Source: CADCTM01 sp049671305 (GTDB lineage: Bacteria; Cyanobacteriota; Cyanobacteriia; Cyanobacteriales; Coleofasciculaceae). Taken from it: DNA of 60,452 nucleotides. Positions 26,241 to 32,931 of the stretch are shown here, in pieces; position 1 is the stretch's first letter; the number at the start of each line of letters is the position of its first letter. The notes under the pieces were generated by a model that saw only the letters and a list, made by a program, of their open reading frames with translations, was not told the DNA's origin and searched no databases. The position numbers and the translations under genes are program-made. Location of the stretch: the NCBI GenBank assembly GCA_049671305.1, contig JBATUR010000112.1:1-60452 (forward strand), given 5' to 3'.

Positions 26241-27443
26241 ATGCAGTGCAAACGAGTTTTAATTGGTATAGGCGGCGGTATTGCCGCCTATAAAATTTGT
26301 GAAGTAGTTTCTCGTCTATTTCAGGCGGGATTTGAAGTCAGGGTGATTCTTACCCAAGCATCTCTTGCCTTTATCACGCCCCTAACTCTTGCAACTCTCT
26401 CACGTCATCCTGCATACACAGATCAAGAATTTTGGCAACCAATTCACAATCGTCCTCTACATATTGAATTGGGAGAATGGGCAGAAGTTTTGCTAATTGC
26501 GCCTTTGACGGCGAATACTTTGGCTAAACTTGCTCACGGTTTAGCGGATAACTTACTTACAAATACTGTACTTGCTTCTAGTTGCCCTGTGTTGCTAGCA
26601 CCTGCGATGAATACACAGATGTGGCAACAGCAGGCAGTACAACGCAACTGGCAACAAATAGGGAGTGATACTAGATATCATAGCGTCGGACCTGCTGCGG
26701 GCTTACTGGCGTGCGACCGCGTTGGTACAGGTAGAATGGCAGAACCTGCTGAAATTATTCGCTCAATTCAATCTATTTTACATACCAAAGGCGCACGCGA
26801 TTTAGTCGGCAAAAAAGTTTTAATTAGTACAGGTGGCACAAGGGAATATCTAGATGCAGTAAGGTTTATCGGTAATCCTTCCACAGGTAAAATGGGACTG
26901 GCATTAGCAGAAGCAGCACTGCATCGAGGTGCAACTGTTACCTTAGTCCACGCACCTGCAACCTGGGAAGTACCCTTTGGAATTCGGGCAATTTCCGTAG
27001 TTAGCGCCGCCGAGATGCAGCAGGCAATGTTGGCAAATTTCCCAGAAGCAGATTTAATTATCATGACAGCGGCAGTTGCTGATGTCAAACCTGCACAATA
27101 TGCAGCCGAAAAGTTACCGAAAAAATTACTACCTACATCACTTCCCTTAGAATTTGTACCTGATATTTTGGCAGAATTAGGAGATCGTAAACAGCCACAT
27201 CAATGTTTAATTGGTTTTGCCGCACAGACGGGAGATATTGTGACGCCAGCTTTAGAAAAATTGCATAATAAAAAATTAGATGGCATTGCGGCTAACCCAA
27301 TAGATCTGCCGAATAGTGGTTTTGGCGGTGATTTTAATCAAGCAGTTTTTTTAGATAAAAATGGGCGTAAAATAATAATTGAACCTTGTAGTAAATTACA
27401 GCTTGCTCATCATTTGTTGGATTTTGCAAGAGAGATTAACTGA
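26241..27443 (+). CDS. coaBC: Bifunctional phosphopantothenoylcysteine decarboxylase/phosphopantothenate-cysteine ligase
   Basis: This 400-aa enzyme carries out two consecutive steps of coenzyme A synthesis. The N-terminal CoaC (FMN flavoprotein) domain, about 1-180, starts RVLIGIGGGIAAYKICEVVS and carries the substrate-clamp motif APAMNTQMW. The C-terminal CoaB domain, about 190-400, starts VLISTGGTREYLDAVRFIGN and has PSTGKMG, MTAAVADVKP and IGFAAQTGD. Length and domain order match bacterial CoaBC. It sits just after the DUF2555 gene. Confidence 0.96.
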   Translation: MQCKRVLIGIGGGIAAYKICEVVSRLFQAGFEVRVILTQASLAFITPLTLATLSRHPAYTDQEFWQPIHNRPLHIELGEWAEVLLIAPLTANTLAKLAHGLADNLLTNTVLASSCPVLLAPAMNTQMWQQQAVQRNWQQIGSDTRYHSVGPAAGLLACDRVGTGRMAEPAEIIRSIQSILHTKGARDLVGKKVLISTGGTREYLDAVRFIGNPSTGKMGLALAEAALHRGATVTLVHAPATWEVPFGIRAISVVSAAEMQQAMLANFPEADLIIMTAAVADVKPAQYAAEKLPKKLLPTSLPLEFVPDILAELGDRKQPHQCLIGFAAQTGDIVTPALEKLHNKKLDGIAANPIDLPNSGFGGDFNQAVFLDKNGRKIIIEPCSKLQLAHHLLDFAREIN

Positions 27444-27558
27444 GCAGAATTAATATACATATCTAACTTATAGAGTTAAATTTCAAGAATAAATAATAGA
27501 AAAATTAGTAAATAATTTGGGTATCTTTATTTAGATTAACAGTGGAGGATTTAGTTAA

Positions 27559-28194
27559 ATGTTTGCTGTTGTTACACCGGAAAAAATTCATTTACCACCA
27601 GGTGCGGTGCTGCGTTTGGCAGGCAGTTGGCAAGATTATCAGGCATTAACAGAACAATTAGGCGATCGCTCTATACCTCGTGTCAAGTATCGTCCAGGGG
27701 AGATTTTATTGATGTCACCGTTACCAATACATGGACGGCAAGCAAATGTGATTGCAGATGTGGTAAAAGTTTTGCTAGACCATCTGGAGATAGATTACAC
27801 TGCATTTACTCCCATTACGATGGAATTACCAGAAGCAAGTGGTATTGAACCAGACTACTGTTTTTACATCGATAACTGGGCGGCAGTTGCAGGCAAAGAT
27901 AGAATTAATTGGCAAGTTGATCCTGCACCAGATTTGGTAATTGAAATCGATGTTACCAGTTACACTGATGTCAATGATTTTTTGCCTTACCGAGTGCCGG
28001 AAGTTTGGTTATATCAAAAAACTCGGCTGCTAATTTATGGTTTGCAAGGCGATAGTTATTTGCTTAAAACTAATAGTAGCTATTTTCCTAATATTAATCT
28101 TTCTGAATTGATTTGTGAATGTTTACAAACTACTTTAGAACGTAATACAAGCACCGCAATTCGAGAATTGCGTCGCAAGTTGGCAGATAGTTAA
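27559..28194 (+). CDS. Uma2/DUF820 family PD-(D/E)XK nuclease-like protein
   Basis: This 211-aa protein belongs to the Uma2 (DUF820) family of predicted restriction-endonuclease-fold proteins, which is greatly expanded in cyanobacteria. The fold's residues are visible in EPDYCFYID and DLVIEIDVTS, and the typical later region is LPYRVPEVWLYQK. The usual invariant Lys after the (D/E) strand is not clear here, so catalytic activity is doubtful. A GGAGG site lies 9 nt before the ATG. The biological role of the family is unknown. Confidence 0.85.
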   Translation: MFAVVTPEKIHLPPGAVLRLAGSWQDYQALTEQLGDRSIPRVKYRPGEILLMSPLPIHGRQANVIADVVKVLLDHLEIDYTAFTPITMELPEASGIEPDYCFYIDNWAAVAGKDRINWQVDPAPDLVIEIDVTSYTDVNDFLPYRVPEVWLYQKTRLLIYGLQGDSYLLKTNSSYFPNINLSELICECLQTTLERNTSTAIRELRRKLADS

Positions 28195-28274
28195 GTCGTC
28201 TAAATTCAAGTAGCCTTCCGGAAGTAACCAACTTTGAGCTGTAGAAGACTAATGAGCTGTAAGAGAATTGAACT

Positions 28275-28514
28275 ATGAAAGATTACAATACCAATCAAGC
28301 CACATCAATTAATTCACAACTAGCTGATATCGTAGCAGGCTTCAAATCAGTACTTCAAGAATGTGGCGCCTCAGATGCTTCAGCGATTGAATTTACCTTA
28401 ACCGATCAAAATTTAGAAACTGGCGCAAGCTTGTTGCCTCAAGGCTGTAAACATAAATGCTGGTACGCACCTGTTACTAACTCAACTCAGTGTGGCATCG
28501 TTTGTAATATTTAA
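28275..28514 (+). CDS. Cys-rich small peptide, candidate modified-peptide precursor
   Basis: This 79-aa peptide has a polar, helical, leader-like N-terminal part (INSQLADIVAGFKSVLQECG, then FTLTDQNLETGASLL). It ends in a short tail rich in Cys, Thr, Ser and aromatic residues (QGCKHKCWYAPVTNSTQCGI then VCNI), with paired cysteines C-x3-C and C-x3-C. This layout resembles precursors of ribosomally made, post-translationally modified peptides. No modification enzyme, protease or exporter gene is adjacent, so that reading is inference. It could instead be a small metal-binding or disulfide peptide. Neighbours are Uma2 and sipA; a structured region and terminator follow. Confidence 0.6.
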   Translation: MKDYNTNQATSINSQLADIVAGFKSVLQECGASDASAIEFTLTDQNLETGASLLPQGCKHKCWYAPVTNSTQCGIVCNI

Positions 28515-28573
28515 TCATCTAAATTTTTACTTTTAATCAGGTTTAGAGTGGGCAATGTCCACAAGGCAAACTG

Positions 28574-28617
28574 GGTATAGTGTTACTGTACTTCCGTTGC
28601 ATCCGGTAAGCTATACC
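28574..28617 (+). other. Structured hairpin between the Cys-rich peptide and sipA
   Basis: GGTATAG (28574-28580) pairs with CTATACC (28611-28617), and TTAC (28583-28586) pairs with GTAA (28606-28609) inside it. This gives an imperfect long stem with a 19-nt loop. It has no T-run and may be an RNA element of the peptide mRNA. Confidence 0.4.
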
Positions 28618-28652
28618 ATCTTAAAAAAATTACAAAAAACTTGCCAATTTTT

Positions 28653-28686
28653 TCAGGATAGTCTGTTTAGTCTGTCCTGAATTTTT
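28653..28686 (+). terminator. Rho-independent terminator before sipA
   Basis: A 9-bp stem (TCAGGATAG with CTGTCCTGA, one G-T pair) and a 10-nt loop are followed by ATTTTTAATTTT. It would end transcription of the Cys-rich peptide gene. Confidence 0.75.
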
Positions 28687-28751
28687 AATTTTCAAGAGAA
28701 GATAGGTATAACAAACGCGATAATCGACGTGGCAACCATTTTCTATAGCTT

Positions 28752-29006
28752 ATGTCCAAAGAATTTACCGTTGGCGATCGCGTCCGGGTGATTGTAGTAC
28801 CACGTTATGTCAAAACGGCTGAACCCATGCCGATGCTGCGACCTCCTGATGTCATTCAACTAGGAGAAGAAGGTGTAATCCTCGACCGTCGCCCTGGAGG
28901 TTATTGGGGCGTTCGTTTTTCCAAAGGGGCATTTCTCATGGATAGTCTATATCTTGAGGCAGTATCGGAGACGAATATCAGTGATTCGGGTGAATCAGCA
29001 ACATAA
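28752..29006 (+). CDS. sipA: SipA, NblS-interacting regulatory protein
   Basis: This 84-aa protein matches the cyanobacterial SipA family (SH3-like fold, DUF3148). In Synechococcus elongatus SipA binds the essential sensor kinase NblS (Hik33). Recognisable segments are FTVGDRVRVIVVPRYVKTAE, PMPMLRPPDVI, LGEEGVILDRRPGGYWGVRF and KGAFLMDSLYLE. It acts in high-light and stress signalling through NblS/RpaB. The kinase gene is not in the window. The C-terminal tail (SETNISDSGESAT) is extra and acidic. Confidence 0.88.
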   Translation: MSKEFTVGDRVRVIVVPRYVKTAEPMPMLRPPDVIQLGEEGVILDRRPGGYWGVRFSKGAFLMDSLYLEAVSETNISDSGESAT

Positions 29007-29198
29007 ACCTAATCACCATATCCCTAACAGATTGGGGAGCGAGAAAGCAAGCTCCAGTCCAAGCAGCAAGTGCCTATAATTAACCTCAGCTTGCCCGATC
29101 TGAAATTAAAAAGCAGTCTCAATAGCACGAATGTGGATTGATTCCGTGTACTGTTGAGGCTAATGTTTATTATTGGCTATCTTTGCGGGAATTGAGAG

Positions 29199-30305
29199 AT
29201 GAATTTGAACGGCTTCCTTCAATCTCTCGGCATTGCCGACCCCTCTGGCACTGGCTGGATGGCGGTGGTCTTAACCTTTTGGTTGGCGTGGGGAGTGACT
29301 TGGCATTTTATACCAGCAGTACGGGTTTTTGCTTTGCGAGTTGGTTGGGCAGACCAACCCAATGCACGGCGACTGAACCGAGAACCGTTACCTAATGCTG
29401 GTGGTTTGGCAATTTATGCCGGGGTAGTGGCGGCATTAACACTGGCTACCCTATTAAGACCGATTGTGATTCAAGGTGTCTTAGCTCAAGTCTTAACCAT
29501 TTTGCTGGGAGGATCAATCTTAGTTCTCGTCGGCTTCATTGATGACCAGTTTGGTCTACCACCTCTGTTTCGCTTGTTAACTCAAATTCTTGCTTCACTT
29601 TTGCTGGTTGCCAGTAATAGTGGCATCGAAGCGACTTTTGGCACTCCTCTTGACCCTTTGTTTTCCACGCTGCTAACGGTGCTTTGGGTGGTCGGAGTCA
29701 CTAATGCCATCAATTTAATGGATGGTATGGATGGTTTGGCTGGTGGAGTCAGCTTTATTACGGCAATGAGCCTCTTGGCGGTTTCTGCTCAGTTTCCCAC
29801 CCGTGCGGCGGCAACGTTGCTGCTAGCGGCGCTGGGAGGGGCAGCACTGGGCTTTTTGCGTCATAACTTCCATCCTTCACACATCATTATGGGCGATGCT
29901 GGGGCGTATTTTTTTGGCTATGTACTGGCGGCAACTAGTATTTTGGGCAATTTGAAAATAACCACTGTATTTGCTTTGGGACCGACAGTTTTGTTTTTGC
30001 TGTTGCCTGTACTGGATACAACTCAGGTTTTTGTGCGTCGGTTAATGGCAGGAAAAAACCCTCTGAGTACGCCCGGTAAAGACCATCTACATCATCGTTT
30101 GCTAGCTTGGGGTTTGTCCCAGCGTCGCGCGGCGGTGACACTCTGGAGTATTACTTTGCTTGCCAATGCTTTGGCGATGAAACTGCAAGATATGACTGAA
30201 GCGGTGATTTATACAACCATGTTTAGCATTGTTGTGCTTTTAGGCTTTACAGTTTGGCAAAAGATGCGGGTGAAAAGAGGTAGGCAAAATGATTTGAGTG
30301 GTTAA
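29199..30305 (+). CDS. WecA/MraY-type undecaprenyl-phosphate sugar-1-phosphate transferase
   Basis: This 368-aa polytopic membrane protein is a glycosyltransferase family 4 member, transferring a GlcNAc-1-phosphate-type sugar to a polyprenyl phosphate. About ten hydrophobic segments are present. Signature motifs are PNARRLNREPLPNAGGLAIY, the Asp-rich VGFIDDQFGLPPL, NAINLMDGMDGLAGG, MGDAGAYFFGY, and the cytoplasmic His loop DHLHHRLL, which groups it with WecA-like rather than MraY enzymes. It would start O-antigen or exopolysaccharide synthesis. No glycosyltransferase cluster surrounds it, as is usual for the conserved cyanobacterial copy. Confidence 0.88.
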   Translation: MNLNGFLQSLGIADPSGTGWMAVVLTFWLAWGVTWHFIPAVRVFALRVGWADQPNARRLNREPLPNAGGLAIYAGVVAALTLATLLRPIVIQGVLAQVLTILLGGSILVLVGFIDDQFGLPPLFRLLTQILASLLLVASNSGIEATFGTPLDPLFSTLLTVLWVVGVTNAINLMDGMDGLAGGVSFITAMSLLAVSAQFPTRAAATLLLAALGGAALGFLRHNFHPSHIIMGDAGAYFFGYVLAATSILGNLKITTVFALGPTVLFLLLPVLDTTQVFVRRLMAGKNPLSTPGKDHLHHRLLAWGLSQRRAAVTLWSITLLANALAMKLQDMTEAVIYTTMFSIVVLLGFTVWQKMRVKRGRQNDLSG

Positions 30306-30737
30306 GGTTGGGTTAATTTCTGATTGATAATTATCGACTGCGGGCTGATGTCTTCTATTCACTGGCAGAAGAGAAAGTGCAAGCTATGGCTTTCTCTTCC
30401 ACTGATTTGGACTGAATAGGAAACCATGCCATCATCTCTATTTTTGGCGCTCTAAGAACAGAAGCAACTCAAAGCTATTGATTCTTTATTTAACGATGCA
30501 ATAGCGCTAGTGCAGATCGCTTGTTTTATTAAGAAATCAGTAATTTTGCTGCTGATTTTTTGACCTAACGACCATAATTTTTAATATTTCTTAGTAATAA
30601 GCGGCAGTCTCAAACTATTAAAAATATTCATTGAGATAATTTTTACAAAACTTGAAAAAATTGCAAAAATACTTCACGTTATTGCCAAAAATATTGGTTT
30701 AAGCTGGAAATAAGACTAAAACAGGTAGAGGATTTTT
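30306..30737. other. Intergenic region with a perfect 10-bp inverted repeat
   Basis: This 432-bp stretch has a hairpin near its start (30368-30399) that may end the WecA-like transcript. The rest is AT-rich, and I find no gene in it. Confidence 0.45.
30368..30399. terminator. Hairpin after the WecA-like gene, terminator-like but without T-run
   Basis: GAAGAGAAAG (30368-30377) is exactly complementary to CTTTCTCTTC (30390-30399) across a 12-nt loop, 63 bp after the stop codon. The missing T-run makes classification uncertain. Confidence 0.4.
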
Positions 30738-31247
30738 ATGAACGCTGCTTTTGGCACTGAATCAAAAAAGCTGAAATGGCAAACAATCGCTATGTGTGCC
30801 TTGGGCTTTTGGCTGAGTGGCAGCCTACTTTTGGATTTTGTGATTATGCCTGGTTTATCTGCTGCTGGCATGATGAGTCAAACTAATGCCGCCACTGTTG
30901 GCTATTCACTTTTCTGGATTTTTAATCGCATTGAGTTAGTATGTGCCGCTTTGGTTTTAACCAGTTTTTTGGCGCTACGTGGAACTTCTAATTTATATCT
31001 TCAAGTCAGACGCTGGTCAATTTTATTATCTGTAGCGTTGCTCTCTATTGCCCTCATTTATACCTACATCATGACGCCCCAGATGACTGCTTTGGCACTA
31101 CAGCTAAATCTGCTGGAACCAGTAAGCGGTATGGCAAAGGGCATGATGCATCTGCTGGAAGGCTACTGGATGCTAGAAACTTTCAAGTTAGCGGCAGTGA
31201 CTGTACTGCTGGGCTGGTGCTATCGAGACGCTGGTAAGCTTGTCTAA
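30738..31247 (+). CDS. DUF4149-type membrane protein
   Basis: This 169-aa protein has four hydrophobic segments (LGFWLSGSLLLDFVIMPGL, ELVCAALVLTSFLAL, WSILLSVALLSIALIYTYIM, TFKLAAVTVLLGW) and the polar residues arranged as in DUF4149/TMEM205-like proteins. Its role is unknown. GAGGAT precedes the ATG at good spacing, and a strong hairpin terminator follows. It converges on the GDT1-type genes. Confidence 0.7.
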   Translation: MNAAFGTESKKLKWQTIAMCALGFWLSGSLLLDFVIMPGLSAAGMMSQTNAATVGYSLFWIFNRIELVCAALVLTSFLALRGTSNLYLQVRRWSILLSVALLSIALIYTYIMTPQMTALALQLNLLEPVSGMAKGMMHLLEGYWMLETFKLAAVTVLLGWCYRDAGKLV

Positions 31248-31270
31248 CTCCAAGATTGATTATATTGCAT

Positions 31271-31304
31271 AAAAGCTCCTTGCCAGCTAGGTGAGGAGCT
31301 TTTT
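31271..31304. terminator. Bidirectional rho-independent terminator
   Basis: AAAAGCTCCT (31271-31280) pairs with AGGAGCTTTT (31294-31303) around a 13-nt loop, with A- and T-rich flanks. It lies between the convergent DUF4149 gene and the minus-strand GDT1-type gene. Confidence 0.8.
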
Positions 31305-31316
31305 AATTTGGGTGTC

Positions 31317-31652
31317 TCAGATCCCCGACTTCTTGGAGAAGTCGGGGATCTCCTCTTGATTCACTTCTGGTGACTCTTCAGTATTTGAAAACCAAAGCAG
31401 GCGTATTGCCATCAGTGCAAAACCAACTGCAGCAATAGCTTTGAGGGTTTTGGGTGGAAATAACTGGGCGATGCCTTCTCCTGCCAATACACCAATTAAA
31501 CTGGCTAAAATTAGCGCACACACCGAGCCAAAAAAGACGGCGCGGGGTGATTTGAGACTACCACCTAATGCGATCGCGGCAAGTTGACTTTTATCCCCAA
31601 TCTCTGCCAAAAATACTGTGATGAAACTCAGTCCGAGTAGTTTCCAGTCCAT
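31317..31652 (-). CDS. Half-size UPF0016/GDT1 cation exchanger, subunit B
   Basis: This 111-aa membrane protein has three hydrophobic segments and a single copy of the family signature, EIGDKSQ in ITVFLAEIGDKSQLAAIALG. Full-length GDT1/TMEM165/Mnx proteins have two such motifs in one chain; here the partner lies just upstream as a separate gene. Cyanobacterial half-size members (hemi-manganese exchangers) are reported to act as pairs exporting Mn. The last ten residues, PDFSKKSGI and the Ile before them, are encoded by a dispersed palindrome at 31319-31351 and are probably not part of the ancestral protein. Confidence 0.85.
   Translation of the reverse strand: MDWKLLGLSFITVFLAEIGDKSQLAAIALGGSLKSPRAVFFGSVCALILASLIGVLAGEGIAQLFPPKTLKAIAAVGFALMAIRLLWFSNTEESPEVNQEEIPDFSKKSGI
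31319..31351. repeat. Dispersed palindrome, 15-bp perfect arms, inside a coding end
   Basis: AGATCCCCGACTTCT and AGAAGTCGGGGATCT flank a TGG centre. This palindrome type is common between genes in many cyanobacteria. Here it supplies the final codons and the first base of the stop codon region of the GDT1-type gene. Confidence 0.85.
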
Positions 31653-31711
31653 AATATATTGTTAGTTATTGACAAGTTGATTCTTAAAAATTACCAAATT
31701 AAATCTGAAGT

Positions 31712-32119
31712 TTAGTGGAAGACATCCCAGAACAACATCACTGAAATAAATAGTAAAAGCAATCCTGCTGATCTATTCAAGGTTTTCGGCGACAAGCGCT
31801 GACTCAACCAACGACCAATCAGCACACCGAGTAAACTTGTGGTAATTAGTGCCATTGCGGCACCAGCAAAAACTGTCCACGGAGACTGTGACTCGGCACT
31901 CATTAGCAGGGTGGCAAGCTGAGTTTTGTCTCCAATTTCTGCTAAGAAAATTGTCAGGAAGGTTGAGCTAAAGATACTCCAAACTCGCTTTTTGTGCCCA
32001 AGCGCTTGAGGTTTTGCATCATTAGCAGCTAAGGTTGCTCTTAAATGAGACTCAGATGGCTCAATAATGGTTGGTGGTACAGATAAAACAGGACTGGCTA
32101 CAGGCAAAGAGGATTTCAC
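31712..32119 (-). CDS. Half-size UPF0016/GDT1 cation exchanger, subunit A
   Basis: This 135-aa protein is the partner of the half-size exchanger 59 bp downstream. A 45-residue polar N-terminal extension precedes three membrane segments; the signature is EIGDKTQ in LTIFLAEIGDKTQLATLLMS. Two complementary half proteins would assemble into one exchanger, supplying the two EIGDK(T/S)Q motifs. The substrate is probably Mn2+ or Ca2+ by family. Initiation is at GTG 32119 with no clear ribosome-binding site, and no other Met occurs before the membrane domain, so the true start could differ. Confidence 0.85.
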   Translation of the reverse strand: MKSSLPVASPVLSVPPTIIEPSESHLRATLAANDAKPQALGHKKRVWSIFSSTFLTIFLAEIGDKTQLATLLMSAESQSPWTVFAGAAMALITTSLLGVLIGRWLSQRLSPKTLNRSAGLLLLFISVMLFWDVFH

Positions 32120-32232
32120 GGGGAGTTGGGGATGAATATCAACATTCTTTCATATTCTTCTCATCTTCGCAAAACTTTATCCAAATGTAAAATAATTTTG
32201 ATTATTTCTTGGTAATTTACTGCTTTGAGAGA

Positions 32233-32583
32233 TCAAATGCCGACTTCTTGGTTAAAGCGCAGCATTTCCAAACTGCCAGTGCCATAAACGCCTTCTATCT
32301 GCTGACGACAGCAGTCAATGGCAAAGTCATTCAACTCTGCTGCTTCCACGCCATACATATCTTGAAAAATATCTGCTTCCACGCGGCAGAAGCGGGGACG
32401 ACTATCGTAAATCTGACATTGACGAGTTGTGGCATTGAAGTTGACACACCAGCCATTTTCTCCCACCATACTTAAATAAAGCGTCAATTCTTCTGGGGTA
32501 AGATACTCATCTAAATCTGGACGCTCGGCAGGATTAAGATTACAGCAAGCGCCACATTGCTTTACACAACGCCAAGTTGTCAT
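32233..32583 (-). CDS. YkgJ-type Cys-cluster protein
   Basis: This 116-aa protein has the CxxCGxCC-like metal cluster of the YkgJ/UPF0153 family. Visible Cys groups are CVKQCGACC, WCVNF, CQIYDSRPRFCRVEA and DCCRQQI. The family is thought to bind an iron-sulfur cluster or zinc, with unknown function. I start it at ATG 32583, with GGGGGA seven bases upstream, instead of the TTG four codons earlier. Confidence 0.82.
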   Translation of the reverse strand: MTTWRCVKQCGACCNLNPAERPDLDEYLTPEELTLYLSMVGENGWCVNFNATTRQCQIYDSRPRFCRVEADIFQDMYGVEAAELNDFAIDCCRQQIEGVYGTGSLEMLRFNQEVGI

Positions 32584-32780
32584 TATTTCCCCCAAAACCT
32601 TAAATCTTGTTCTTCAAGCTTAACGAGTTTTTCACTATAGTAAAAGTTCTGTCGGGTTTTCTTGCATTTTATAGATTTTTGTAAAGTTTATTAAAATATA
32701 GGGGAGATAAGCCGATAAGATCTAAGCGATAATTTTTATTGAAGTTTAGTCATCAAATTCGCTAAATTACTGGAGGACAC

Positions 32781-32906
32781 ATGGATTTAAGCATTTTAGG
32801 TAATATCAATTGGGAAAGAGTGGCTCAATTAACCATGCTAGCAGCAGTTGTGCTGTCTGGACCCATCGTCATTTTCACCTTAGCCGCCATGAAAGGCGAC
32901 CTTTGA
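32781..32906 (+). CDS. psb30: Photosystem II protein Psb30 (Ycf12)
   Basis: This 41-aa single-span thylakoid protein starts MDLSILGNINWERVAQLTML and ends in a hydrophobic helix followed by AAMKGDL. The pattern N-(I/F)E-x(2)-AQLT-M-x-A then AGP-like turn then LLA..-G-(N/D)L is that of Psb30/Ycf12, a peripheral stabilising subunit of photosystem II near PsbE and PsbJ. A strong GGAGG lies four bases before the ATG. It converges on recJ, with 25 bp between the stop codons. Confidence 0.85.
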   Translation: MDLSILGNINWERVAQLTMLAAVVLSGPIVIFTLAAMKGDL

Positions 32907-32931
32907 TACAACGGGTCACAGATGTAGCATA

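Noticed and set aside
28556..28680. A short plus-strand frame starting ATG at 28556 and ending inside the terminator stem
   Set aside because: It runs through two RNA hairpins, lacks a ribosome-binding site, and has no protein-like pattern.
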